From NCBI GenBank assembly GCA_002427815.1, contig DIZF01000019.1, positions 1-64,000 on the forward strand: a DNA stretch of 64,000 bases, read 5' to 3'. Under the pieces are notes generated by a model that had not been told where the DNA came from, searched no databases, and saw only the letters and a program-made list of their open reading frames with translations. Positions within the stretch are counted from its first letter, which is position 1; every line of letters begins with the position of its first letter. The stretch is from Ramlibacter tataouinensis. Lineage in GTDB: Bacteria; Pseudomonadota; Gammaproteobacteria; Burkholderiales; Burkholderiaceae_C. A program made the translations under genes and the position numbers. Shown here piece by piece: positions 43,769 to 51,809 of the stretch.

Positions 43769-45232
43769 ATGAACGCAGCAACCACCGTCGACCTCATCAT
43801 CCGAGGCGGCACCGTGATCGACGGCACGAAAGCGCCCCGCTTCGAGGCCGATGTTGCGATCCAGGGCGGCCGCATCGCCGCCGTCGGCGACCTGGCGGGC
43901 TACCAGTCGCGTGAAATCATCGATGCCAAGGGACGCATCGTGGCGCCCGGCTTCATCGACTCGCACACCCACGACGACCAGGCGGTGCTGTCGCAGTCCG
44001 ACATGAGCTTCAAGGTGTCGCAGGGCGTGACCACGGTGATCGCCGGCAATTGCGGGATCAGCGTCGCGCCCCTGCGGCCCGACATGGACCTGCCAGCGCC
44101 GCTGAACCTGCTGGAAGCGCCGGCCGGCGGCCGCTTCACCACCTTCAAGGCCTTCCTCGACGCGCTGCGCGCCACGCCGTCGTCGGTCAACGTGGCAGCC
44201 ATGGTCGGCCACACCACCTTGCGCGCGGTCACCATGGCGGCGCTGGGCCGGCCGGCCAACGAGCAGGAAATCCTGGCGATGCGCGCATTGGTGGAAGAAG
44301 CGCTGCAGGCCGGCGCCATCGGGCTGTCGACCGGCACCTTCTATCCGCCGGCGGTGGCCGCGACCACCGAGGAGATCATCGAGGTGGGCCGGCCGCTCAC
44401 CGCCCGCAAGGCGCTCTACGTCACGCACATGCGCGACGAGGCCGACCGGGTAATGGAGTCGCTTGAAGAGACCTTCCGCATCGGCCGCGAGCTTGGCGTG
44501 GCCGTGGTGGTGTCGCACCACAAGGTGCAGAACAAGCGCAACTTCGGCCGCTCCCAGGTCACGCTGCCCTTCATCCGCAACGCGATGCAGCACCAGTGCA
44601 TCGGGCTGGACTGCTATCCGTACAACGCGGGCTCCACCATGATCCGCACCGACCGCGGCATGCTGGAAGGCAAGGTGCTGATCGCCTCCAGCGTACCGCA
44701 CCCTGAGTGCGCCGGGCGCGACCTCGACGACATCGCGCGGGAATGGGGCGTGGCCAAGGACGAAGCGGCACGCCGCCTGCAGCCGGGCAGCGCGATCTAT
44801 TTTCTGATGGACGAGCACGACGTCCAGCGCATCCTGGCCTTCGACGAGACCATGATCGGCTCCGACGGCATTCCGGTGGGCGAGAAGCCGCATCCACGCC
44901 TGTGGGGCACGTTCCCGCGCGTGCTGGGCCACTACAGCCGCGACGTCGGCCTGTTCCCGCTGGAGACCGCGGTGTGGAAGATGACCGGGCTCACCGCGCG
45001 CAATTTCGGACTCGAGGGGCGCGGCACGCTCAAGGCCGGGCATCACGCCGACCTCGTGATCTTCGACGCTGCCCATATCCGCGACGCCGCCGATTACGAG
45101 AATCCCACGGTGCCGGCCGAAGGAATAGCCGCCGTGATCGTCAACGGCGCCGTCACCTGGCGTGACGGCCGGCACAGCGGCGCGCGCAACGGCCAGGTCG
45201 TCACCCGCACTGTCGAGGAGACCACTGCATGA
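43769..45232 (+). CDS. D-aminoacylase (N-acyl-D-amino-acid deacylase)
   Basis: A 487-residue amidohydrolase. Metal ligands H66 and H68 (DSHTHDD), C95 (GNCGIS, the hallmark cysteine ligand of D-aminoacylases) and later VSHHKVQNKRNFG and SDGIPVG match the D-aminoacylase subtype rather than dihydroorotase or hydantoinase. The reaction is N-acyl-D-amino acid plus water to D-amino acid plus carboxylate. AAGGAG at 43755-43760 precedes the ATG. Its stop overlaps the RidA start by 4 bases. Together with the DAO-type flavoenzyme this is the strongest clue to D-amino-acid catabolism here. Confidence 0.9.
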   Translation: MNAATTVDLIIRGGTVIDGTKAPRFEADVAIQGGRIAAVGDLAGYQSREIIDAKGRIVAPGFIDSHTHDDQAVLSQSDMSFKVSQGVTTVIAGNCGISVAPLRPDMDLPAPLNLLEAPAGGRFTTFKAFLDALRATPSSVNVAAMVGHTTLRAVTMAALGRPANEQEILAMRALVEEALQAGAIGLSTGTFYPPAVAATTEEIIEVGRPLTARKALYVTHMRDEADRVMESLEETFRIGRELGVAVVVSHHKVQNKRNFGRSQVTLPFIRNAMQHQCIGLDCYPYNAGSTMIRTDRGMLEGKVLIASSVPHPECAGRDLDDIAREWGVAKDEAARRLQPGSAIYFLMDEHDVQRILAFDETMIGSDGIPVGEKPHPRLWGTFPRVLGHYSRDVGLFPLETAVWKMTGLTARNFGLEGRGTLKAGHHADLVIFDAAHIRDAADYENPTVPAEGIAAVIVNGAVTWRDGRHSGARNGQVVTRTVEETTA

Positions 45233-45597
45233 GCAGGATCCAGCGCTACCCCACGACCATGCCCGTCCCGTTTTCCAAGGCGGTGCGCGCCGGCGGTTTC
45301 CTGTTCCTGTCGGGGCAGCTCGCCATGGACGCCAGCGGCAACGTCCTCGAAGGCGACGTCACGCTGCAGACGCGTGCGGTGCTGGAGCGCATCGCCGCGA
45401 CGCTGCAGGAGTGCGGCGCCAGCATGGCCGACGTGGTGAGGACCACCGTCTTTCTGGGCAACCTGGACGATTTCGCGTCATTCAATGAAGAGTACCGGCG
45501 CCATTTCACCGCCGGCCTGCCGGCAAGGTCCACCGTCGAGGCCAGGCTGTACAAGGGCGCGGCGGTCGAAATCGAAGTCCAGGCCCTGGCGCCGTAA
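45229..45597 (+). CDS. RidA-family reactive intermediate deaminase
   Basis: A 122-residue YjgF/YER057c/UK114 protein. The carboxylate-binding Arg (R100 in LPARSTVEA) and the following acidic pair (VEIEV) typical of active RidA members are present. RidA hydrolyses 2-imino acids to keto acids and ammonia. Here it would clear the imino acids made by the flavoenzyme. ATGA overlap with the D-aminoacylase gene implies coupled translation. It ends the block. Confidence 0.92.
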   Translation: MSRIQRYPTTMPVPFSKAVRAGGFLFLSGQLAMDASGNVLEGDVTLQTRAVLERIAATLQECGASMADVVRTTVFLGNLDDFASFNEEYRRHFTAGLPARSTVEARLYKGAAVEIEVQALAP

Positions 45598-45658
45598 CAC
45601 TGACACCGTTGCCGCCGGGACCGGTCACCGCCTGCGCCGCGCAACGCTCAGGGTACCG

Positions 45659-45680
45659 GCACATCGCGTGGGCGATGTGC
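45659..45680. promoter_or_regulatory. Palindrome in the rhlE leader
   Basis: GCACATCGC (45659-45667) faces GCGATGTGC (45672-45680) across GTGG, a perfect 9-bp dyad. It falls where the -35 would be for a TACACT -10-like element at 45688-45693. It could be an operator or a hairpin. No T-tract follows, so a terminator for the RidA transcript is less likely. Confidence 0.4.
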
Positions 45681-45709
45681 GCGCGATTACACTGGGCCGA
45701 ACAAGCTCC

Positions 45710-46963
45710 ATGACCTTCTCCTTGCTCGGCCTTTCGCCCGCCCTGGTTGCCGCCGCCGCTGAACTCGGCTTCACCACGCCGACTCCGATCCAGTCGCAGG
45801 CCATCCCCGCCATCCTGCGCGGCGCGGACGTCCAGGGTTGCGCGCAGACCGGCTCGGGCAAGACGGCCGCGTTCGCGCTGCCGATCCTGCAACGCCTGCA
45901 GGCCGGCCCGCACCAGCAGCCGCGCCGCACTCGCGCCCTGATTCTGGTGCCCACCCGCGAGCTGGCCGCGCAGGTCGGCGAAGTCATGCGGCGGCTGGCG
46001 CAGCCGCAGGCCGATTCACCAAGGCTGAAGGTGGCGGTCGTGTTCGGCGGTGTGTCGATCAATCCGCAGATGATGGCGCTGCGCGGTGGCGCGGACGTGG
46101 TGGTGGCCACCCCCGGGCGCCTGCTCGACCTGATGCAGCACAACGCCCTGCGCCTGTCTTCGGTCGAAATGCTGGTGCTCGACGAGGCCGATCGCCTGCT
46201 CGACCTGGGTTTCGCGGAGGAATTGCACCGGGTGCTGTGGCTGGTGCCGCCGCAGCGGCAAAGCCTGTTCTTCTCGGCCACGTTTCCGCCCGCGGTGCAG
46301 GCACTGGCCGACGGGCTGTTGCGCGAGCCGGTGCGGCTGGACGTGCCCGCCACGCCGGCCAACGAGCCCGCCATCGCACAGCGGGCGATCCGCGTCGACG
46401 AGAAGCGCCGCACCGAATTGCTGCGCCACCTGATCAAGGAAAACCACTGGGAGCGGGTGCTGGTGTTCGTCGCGACCCGCTACGCGGCGCAGCACGTCGC
46501 CTGGAAGCTGCACCAGACCGGCATCTTCGCCAGCCCGTTCCACGGCGACATGAGCCAGGGCGCGCGCCAGCAGGTGCTCACCGAATTCAGGAACGGCCAG
46601 TGGGATGTGCTGGTCACCACCGACCTGGCGTCGCGCGGCATCGACATCGCGCAGCTGGCGGTGGTGGTGAACTACGATCTGCCGCGCTCAGCCGTCGACT
46701 ACGTCCATCGCATCGGCCGCACCGGGCGCGCCGGCGCCAGCGGCCTGGCGGTGAGCTTCGTGACGGCGGCGAGCGAAGCGCATTTCGCTCTGATCGAAAA
46801 GCGCCAGCACCTGAGCCTGCCGCGCGAGCAGGTGCCGGGATTCAAGCCGCTTGAGTCCGAAGTGGCTGCGACTGCGGCGCCCGGCACGGGCGGCATCAAG
46901 GGCAAGCGCCCGAGCAAGAAAGACAAGCTGCGCGCAGCGCTGGCGCGAACGCCCAAGGCCTAG
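45710..46963 (+). CDS. rhlE: DEAD-box RNA helicase, RhlE-like
   Basis: A 417-residue ATP-dependent RNA helicase. All core motifs are visible: Q-motif (FTTPTPIQSQAIP), Walker A AQTGSGKT (45-52), PTREL, DEAD (VLDEADRLL), SAT, TDLASRGIDI and HRIGRTGR. A short Lys-rich tail (KGKRPSKKDKLRAAL) should bind RNA. Likely roles are ribosome assembly or mRNA turnover, especially in the cold. The ATG at 45710 (MTFSLLGLSP) is the usual RhlE start. Stop shares CTAG with the convergent DUF6172 gene. Confidence 0.92.
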   Translation: MTFSLLGLSPALVAAAAELGFTTPTPIQSQAIPAILRGADVQGCAQTGSGKTAAFALPILQRLQAGPHQQPRRTRALILVPTRELAAQVGEVMRRLAQPQADSPRLKVAVVFGGVSINPQMMALRGGADVVVATPGRLLDLMQHNALRLSSVEMLVLDEADRLLDLGFAEELHRVLWLVPPQRQSLFFSATFPPAVQALADGLLREPVRLDVPATPANEPAIAQRAIRVDEKRRTELLRHLIKENHWERVLVFVATRYAAQHVAWKLHQTGIFASPFHGDMSQGARQQVLTEFRNGQWDVLVTTDLASRGIDIAQLAVVVNYDLPRSAVDYVHRIGRTGRAGASGLAVSFVTAASEAHFALIEKRQHLSLPREQVPGFKPLESEVAATAAPGTGGIKGKRPSKKDKLRAALARTPKA

Positions 46964-47307
46964 AGATCGGATCCGGGTGAGGCCTGCCCGGCGTCGCCCT
47001 CGGTTTCGTTGCCGGCACCGGCGGGCTTGGCCTTGCGATGGCCGGGCTTGGCCAGGATCTCGATGTAGCAGCTGCCCGCGCCATCCTTCGCGGCACCGTC
47101 GATCAGGCCGATGAGGCTGGCCAGGTGGACCGTCTCGGCGCTGTCGGGCGTGAGGCCGAAGCGGCAGTCGAAGTCGAGGAAATCCACCCCGGCGGGCAGT
47201 TCGCGCCGGCGCTCGCGCTTGATGTACTTGCGGATCTCGTGCTTGACCGCATCCACGACCCGGTCGCGGTTCTTGCCTTCGGCGGTGAGTTGGAATGTCT
47301 TTTTCAT
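46960..47307 (-). CDS. DUF6172 family protein
   Basis: A 115-residue soluble protein. The text MKKTFQLTAEGKNRDRVVDAVKHEIRKYIKRERRRELP followed by DFLDFDCRFG matches the DUF6172 family, found widely in beta- and gammaproteobacteria without a known role. A variable Gly/Ala tail (about 95-115) follows the family core. It converges on rhlE with a 4-base overlap. Confidence 0.8.
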   Translation of the reverse strand: MKKTFQLTAEGKNRDRVVDAVKHEIRKYIKRERRRELPAGVDFLDFDCRFGLTPDSAETVHLASLIGLIDGAAKDGAGSCYIEILAKPGHRKAKPAGAGNETEGDAGQASPGSDL

Positions 47308-47334
47308 GGGGAATGAGGACGCGCAGGCGTTTCG

Positions 47335-47919
47335 TTACGCCTGCACGTCGATGTGGTACAGCGCCCAAGGGCACAAAGCAAAACGTTGGTCCAGGGGCTT
47401 GGCGGCCATGTCGGGGAAACGGTCCGCGTCGTACACCGCCCACAGCGGCCCCAGGCCCCCGAGCGCCATGGGCTTGCCGTCCAGGTGCGTGGCGACGATG
47501 AAACGGTACTTGCGGGCATCCACCACGCTGATGGTGGGAGCATAGCCATCCACGGCGCGCATCGCCAGCTGGCCGGATTGGATCGACGCGCCGGCTGCCT
47601 TGAGCACGTCGGCCATCCGGGGTCCGCGCAGCGCATGCGGCTTGTTGTCGTACTCCAGCGTCGGGCGGATGGTCACGGCCGGCAACGCCGCGAGTTCGGC
47701 AAAGTCGAACGCATGCGCCTTCTGGAAGCCGATCTTCTGCTTGGCCATCAGCTGGTCCAGCGCGGGATCGAAGGGACCGCGGTTGACCTTGCCGACTGCG
47801 CCCGTCACCGTCAGCAGTGTCGAGGTGCGGGGCCCATGGGCTGCCTTCAAGGTTTGAGCCAGTGCCGGCAGCGCCGTGCCTCCGAGGGCGGCGGCGGCGA
47901 GAAAGTCGCGTTTGTTCAA
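47335..47919 (-). CDS. Small exported molybdopterin-oxidoreductase-fold protein
   Basis: A 194-residue protein with a signal peptide (MNKRDFLAAAALGGTALPALA) and a single domain resembling the sulfite-oxidase-type molybdopterin-binding fold (FDFAELAALP, then LRGPRMADVLKAAG, and DGYAPTISV). No cysteine is present at the cofactor site, and the domain is short, so it is probably a non-catalytic relative. It starts at a TTG (47919) preceded by GGAGGG at 47926-47931 with a 6-base gap, a strong ribosome-binding site for a rare codon. No YedZ/MsrQ-like partner is nearby. Confidence 0.75.
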   Translation of the reverse strand: MNKRDFLAAAALGGTALPALAQTLKAAHGPRTSTLLTVTGAVGKVNRGPFDPALDQLMAKQKIGFQKAHAFDFAELAALPAVTIRPTLEYDNKPHALRGPRMADVLKAAGASIQSGQLAMRAVDGYAPTISVVDARKYRFIVATHLDGKPMALGGLGPLWAVYDADRFPDMAAKPLDQRFALCPWALYHIDVQA

Positions 47920-48099
47920 GGGATTCCCTCCTTCAGGTTGCCGATGATAGTTTGCCCGCGACGCTTTCAGCGCAATCCCGGGCCGGCCTTCGGCAAAACC
48001 GACCCGGGCCCACCATGGTCGAGCAGGTCGAGGCGTCATGGTGTGACCTTCGCCCAGCCGACCTTGCGAGCGGCCGTCGCCGGGATTATCGTCACGAAC

Positions 48100-48921
48100 A
48101 TGCACACCCGACCCATTCCCTCCAGCGGCGCGATGCTGCCCGTCATCGGTTGCGGCACCTGGCTCGGGTTCGACGTGGGCAGCAAGCCCCAGGAGATGCC
48201 GCAACGCGGCGAGGTGCTGGCCGCGTTGTTCGCGAGCGGCGGCAAGGTGGTGGACAGCTCACCCATGTACGGCTCGGCCGAGCAGGTGGTCGGCGACCTG
48301 TTGCGGGCCGCCGGGTCGCGCGACCGGGCTTTCGTGGCCACCAAGGTGTGGACCAGCGGCAGGCGCTCCGGCATCGAGCAGATGGAGCGTTCAATGGCCT
48401 TGCTGCGCACGGATCACATCGACCTGATGCAGGTGCACAACCTGCAGGATTGGCGCACCCACCTGGCGACGCTGCGCGACTGGAAGGCGCGCGGCCGCAT
48501 TTCCTATATCGGAATGACGCACTACACCGACGCGGCCCACCCCGAACTGGAGCAGGTGATGCGGGCCGAGCCGCTGGATTTCGTCCAGTTCAACTATTCG
48601 ATCGCCAACCGGGCTGCCGAACAACGCCTGTTGCCGCTGGCGGCCGAACGCGGCATCGCGGTGCTGATCAATCTGCCCTTCGGCGGCGGCAAGGTTCTGC
48701 AAGGGCTGCGGCAGCAGCCGCTGCCCGGTTGGGCCGAAGAGATCGGCTGCGTGAGCTGGAACCAGCTGCTGCTGAAGTTCGTGCTGTCGCAGCCGGCCGT
48801 GACCTGCGTGATCCCCGGCACCTCGCGTCCGGAACACATGCGAGACAACGCCGCCGCCGGCAGCGGTGCGTTACCGGGACCGCAATTCTGGCAGTCGCGC
48901 TTGCCCGACCTCGGCCTTTGA
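48100..48921 (+). CDS. Aldo/keto reductase
   Basis: A 273-residue member of the aldo/keto reductase superfamily. The catalytic set is recognisable: D in VVDSSPMYG, the Tyr of MYGSAE, the Lys of VATKVW and the His of VHNLQDW (where H is usual). The MYGSAEQVVGDLL block follows. It is shorter than the neighbour at 30535 and belongs to a different subgroup, with substrate unknown. The open frame extends further 5', but MHTRPIPSSG gives the expected length. Divergent from the molybdopterin-fold gene across 180 bases with no clear promoter. Confidence 0.85.
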   Translation: MHTRPIPSSGAMLPVIGCGTWLGFDVGSKPQEMPQRGEVLAALFASGGKVVDSSPMYGSAEQVVGDLLRAAGSRDRAFVATKVWTSGRRSGIEQMERSMALLRTDHIDLMQVHNLQDWRTHLATLRDWKARGRISYIGMTHYTDAAHPELEQVMRAEPLDFVQFNYSIANRAAEQRLLPLAAERGIAVLINLPFGGGKVLQGLRQQPLPGWAEEIGCVSWNQLLLKFVLSQPAVTCVIPGTSRPEHMRDNAAAGSGALPGPQFWQSRLPDLGL

Positions 48922-48955
48922 GATTTCGATCGACTTCGCACCCGCTCCCTGCGGT

Positions 48956-49357
48956 TCAGTGCCCCGCTGCGTTCGCCGCCAGTTCCCCGGCAGTGATCAG
49001 CCGCACAATCGCCACGCGGGAATCCGGCAGCGCTTTCTGCAGCGCCGCAACGGCTGACTGGGGCGATTGCTGCGCGGTGTCCAGGGCGAACGACATCGCC
49101 GCCGGCTGCGGCGATACCCGTACGCTCGCGGTATCCAGCCCTCTGACCTGGCGGGCGGCGTTGCGCAGGCGCCGGGCGTCGAATGGACCCTTGACCTCGC
49201 AGTACACCATCGCCTTGCCGGTGGCGGCCGCCTTCTGAACGACCGCGTAATCGTAGGTGGCCGCGACCTTGTCCTCGACACAGACGCCACAGCCCCACGC
49301 AGTTGGCGCGAGCGCCAGCAGCGCCGCGCCGCAACAACGCGCCCACCAAGCCCTCAC
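48956..49357 (-). CDS. Small exported CxxC protein coupled to nirK
   Basis: A 133-residue protein that I cannot assign to a family. It has a signal-peptide-like start (MRAWWARCCGAALLALAPTAW), a CxxC pair right after it (C23 and C26 in GCGVCVED) and another cysteine (C53, VYCEVKG). The remainder alternates strand and helix in a pattern reminiscent of the HMA/ferredoxin-like fold. The GTG start at 49357 overlaps the nirK stop as GTGA, and GGAG lies 5 bases upstream, inside the end of nirK, so translation is coupled. Linkage suggests a role in NirK copper or haem maturation or electron supply, which is an inference. Confidence 0.7.
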   Translation of the reverse strand: MRAWWARCCGAALLALAPTAWGCGVCVEDKVAATYDYAVVQKAAATGKAMVYCEVKGPFDARRLRNAARQVRGLDTASVRVSPQPAAMSFALDTAQQSPQSAVAALQKALPDSRVAIVRLITAGELAANAAGH

Positions 49358-51003
49358 TTGTGCTCCATCGCACCGGCCGGCTGGCCGGGCATGGGCATCC
49401 CCGACATCCCCGACATCCCCGACGGTGTCTGACCGGGCGCCAGCGAAGTTCCGGCGGCGGACGGCTGGGGCTGGGCCGTCCCCTTGGGCTGCAGGTTCTG
49501 GTCGGCCCATTTGAAATAGGCGATGTACTGCTTGATCTCCTCGTCGCTCAGCCCCTGGTTGGGCATGGGAAGCTTGAACTTGTCGAGCAGCGCCTTGGCG
49601 ACCGGATCGCTCTGCAGCATCTGCTCGGGCGACTTGAGCCAGCGCGCCAGCCAGGCGTCGTCATGGCGCCTGGTCACGCCAAACAGGTCGGGGCCGAGCT
49701 TGTCGCCGCCCGCGATCGAGTGGCAGGCCAGGCATTTCGACTCGAAGGCGAGTTTGGCCTTCATCGCGGCCGGGTCGGTCGGCGTCGAAGTAGCCGGGAT
49801 GTTGTGGTGCTCGGGGTCGCCGGCGCCGCCGGCAGCGATGATCCCGATCGCACCCTGCGACGCGTTGGCGAAGTGATGGTCGACCATCACATAGCTGCCG
49901 GCTTCGGGAATCACGAATTCGACGATCGCCGCGCCTGAGGATCCGAGCAGCACCGTCTGCATGCCGCGAAACTGGTTGTCCGGGTTGCCGTCGATCCAGA
50001 CCCGGTCGAAGATGGTCCCCACCACATGGAAGCTCGAGGTGTTCGACGGCCCCACGTTCAACACGAACAGGCGCACCCGCTCGCCCGGCTTGGCTTGCAG
50101 GGGCTTGTCGACCATGCCGTTGTAGCGGCCGTTGAACACCGTATACGTCGGCGCCTTGGAGCGGACCCGTTCGCCATCGAGCACGTACAGGGGCTGGCCG
50201 TTGATCTTGCGTTTCTCCGGGTCGAGCTTGGTGTAGAACTCGCTCTGGATCACCGCGTATTCGCGATCGACCTTGGTCGGGTAGCCGTTGCGCGGCTCGA
50301 CCACCATCATTCCGTACATGCCCGAGGCGATGTGTTCCAGCACCATCGGTGTGCCGCAGTGGTACATGAAGACGCCCGGATAGTTCAGCGTGAACTCGAA
50401 CGAGATCGTCTGTCCCGGGGCGATGGATCGGTACTTGTCCTGCGGCGACACCATCGCCGCGTGAAAGTCCATCGAATGCATCATCGGCGCGGCCGTCATG
50501 CTCACGCCCGGCGCGGGCTCGTCCGAACGGTTGGTCATGGTGAACTTGATGCGGTCGCCGACCCGGGCGCGCACGACCGGTCCCGGTACCTGGTCGCCGA
50601 AGGTCCAGGCGCTGAAATTCACGCCCGGCGCGATCTCGATGATCTTGTGGGTCGTATCGAGCCGGATCTCCTTCACCGGCGATGGATCCAGCGGCTTCAG
50701 CGCGGCTTCCAGGTTGAGCGCGGCGCCCGCGGCGAACGCTCCGGTGTGGCGTTCATTGGAAAGCACCGCGGGCGGCGTCTTGAAGTCCATCTTGCTGACG
50801 TCGTAGGGGTCGTTGCCGCTGCCGGCTGTGCCGGCGGCGCTGGCCGCGCTGGCTACCTCGGGCGTAGCCGGCGCACTGGGTGCACGGTCGCCGCAGGCCA
50901 GCAGCAGCAACGCCAACGCGACGCCGGCGCCCGCGTGGGTGAGCCGCCTGATCGTGCCGGCGCCGGCTGCCACACGGAAACTCGAAAGGTCAACAAAATG
51001 CAT
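49354..51003 (-). CDS. nirK: Copper nitrite reductase NirK with C-terminal cytochrome c domain
   Basis: A 549-residue three-domain nitrite reductase (nitrite to NO), as in the Ralstonia pickettii-type fusion. A lipobox (LLLLAC, C37) makes it an outer- or inner-leaflet periplasmic lipoprotein. Type 1 copper ligands are H176, C216, H224 and M229; type 2 ligands are H181, H215 and H326, with catalytic D179. The short loop between C216 and H224 matches class II (AniA-like) enzymes. Haem c is bound by C424-L-A-C427-H428 with M480 as the likely axial ligand. A Met-rich tail (SGMSGMPMPG, 528-540) could hold copper. The ATG at 51003 is preferred over upstream options. Confidence 0.95.
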   Translation of the reverse strand: MHFVDLSSFRVAAGAGTIRRLTHAGAGVALALLLLACGDRAPSAPATPEVASAASAAGTAGSGNDPYDVSKMDFKTPPAVLSNERHTGAFAAGAALNLEAALKPLDPSPVKEIRLDTTHKIIEIAPGVNFSAWTFGDQVPGPVVRARVGDRIKFTMTNRSDEPAPGVSMTAAPMMHSMDFHAAMVSPQDKYRSIAPGQTISFEFTLNYPGVFMYHCGTPMVLEHIASGMYGMMVVEPRNGYPTKVDREYAVIQSEFYTKLDPEKRKINGQPLYVLDGERVRSKAPTYTVFNGRYNGMVDKPLQAKPGERVRLFVLNVGPSNTSSFHVVGTIFDRVWIDGNPDNQFRGMQTVLLGSSGAAIVEFVIPEAGSYVMVDHHFANASQGAIGIIAAGGAGDPEHHNIPATSTPTDPAAMKAKLAFESKCLACHSIAGGDKLGPDLFGVTRRHDDAWLARWLKSPEQMLQSDPVAKALLDKFKLPMPNQGLSDEEIKQYIAYFKWADQNLQPKGTAQPQPSAAGTSLAPGQTPSGMSGMSGMPMPGQPAGAMEHK

Positions 51004-51064
51004 GGGTGCGCTTCCTTTGAAAAGGGTCTGGCGCGCCATTGCGCCAGCAGGTGTGAGTGGCGGC

Positions 51065-51085
51065 AACTGAAGCGAAATCTCAGTT
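51065..51085. promoter_or_regulatory. Dyad upstream of nirK
   Basis: AACTGA (51065-51070) faces TCAGTT (51080-51085) across nine bases, and the match continues outward as GGC/GCC with one bulged base. It lies about 60 bases before the nirK start, in the 151-base gap after a convergently oriented hypothetical gene. It could be an operator or a stem at the end of the upstream transcript. No FNR-type TTGAC-N4-GTCAA box is present in this gap. Confidence 0.4.
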
Positions 51086-51154
51086 TGCCGGGGGTGCGCG
51101 ATCCGCTGTTGGTGCGCGGCGCCGCGTTGGACGCCGTGACAGGTCATGGGGAAA

Positions 51155-51733
51155 CTAGTCGCCCATATGATGCCACTCGCCCTCGGGGAGTTGCTTCAGG
51201 AACGCGAGCACCGGGTCCAGATTGCCCTTGGCATCGGCCCATTCCAGGTGTTCGCGCAGGCACATCCTCTTGGAGAGGGACGGAGTCGCCAGCCACGAGG
51301 GGCCGATCAGGGGCGGGGTCGGCTGATTGTTCTTGCGGTCCGGCAGCATCTGGTAGAGCTCCTGCCAGCGCGCAGGGATAGGGCACACGCGATTGTTCTT
51401 GCGCGCCTCCAGCATCGCATCGTCGACGGTCGGCGGCTTCGCTTTCGGCCCGCGTGGCGCGTCCGGGCTGGCTCCGTGTTCGCCCTGGAGGGGCGCGGGC
51501 TGCGTAGCGGCGTACCTTGGGTCGCCCGAGATCGGCACCGGGCTTGAAACGGGCATGGGCGCGGTATCCGCGAACTTGGCCTCATGCGCCGCGTGAGCTT
51601 CCTTCCACATCGCCCATGCCGAGTCCGAGTTCATTTCGACAGCCACCGGACTGGGCAGGGCGTCGCCCCGGATGTACGGCTCGTCCAGGCCGGGCGAAGC
51701 GCGGGGCGGATTCTTCTTCTTGTCAGTTGCCAT
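51155..51733 (-). CDS. Conserved hypothetical protein, Pro-rich with C-terminal folded region
   Basis: A 192-residue soluble protein of unknown function. The N-terminal half is proline-rich and probably disordered (DKKKNPPRASPGLDEPYIRG; PMPVSSPVPISGDPR). The C-terminal half (VCPIPARWQELYQMLPDR through EWHHMGD) is conserved-looking, with several Trp residues. The ATG at 51733 (MATDKKKNPP) is chosen because upstream codons read as random sequence. It lies upstream of nirK on the same strand, 151 bases away. Confidence 0.68.
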   Translation of the reverse strand: MATDKKKNPPRASPGLDEPYIRGDALPSPVAVEMNSDSAWAMWKEAHAAHEAKFADTAPMPVSSPVPISGDPRYAATQPAPLQGEHGASPDAPRGPKAKPPTVDDAMLEARKNNRVCPIPARWQELYQMLPDRKNNQPTPPLIGPSWLATPSLSKRMCLREHLEWADAKGNLDPVLAFLKQLPEGEWHHMGD

Positions 51734-51809
51734 GGGTGGGATTGAGTCTACACAAATCATCGACGCCACCGGATGACGTGTCAACCTCGGCCACGCTGGA
51801 ATGTCAACC

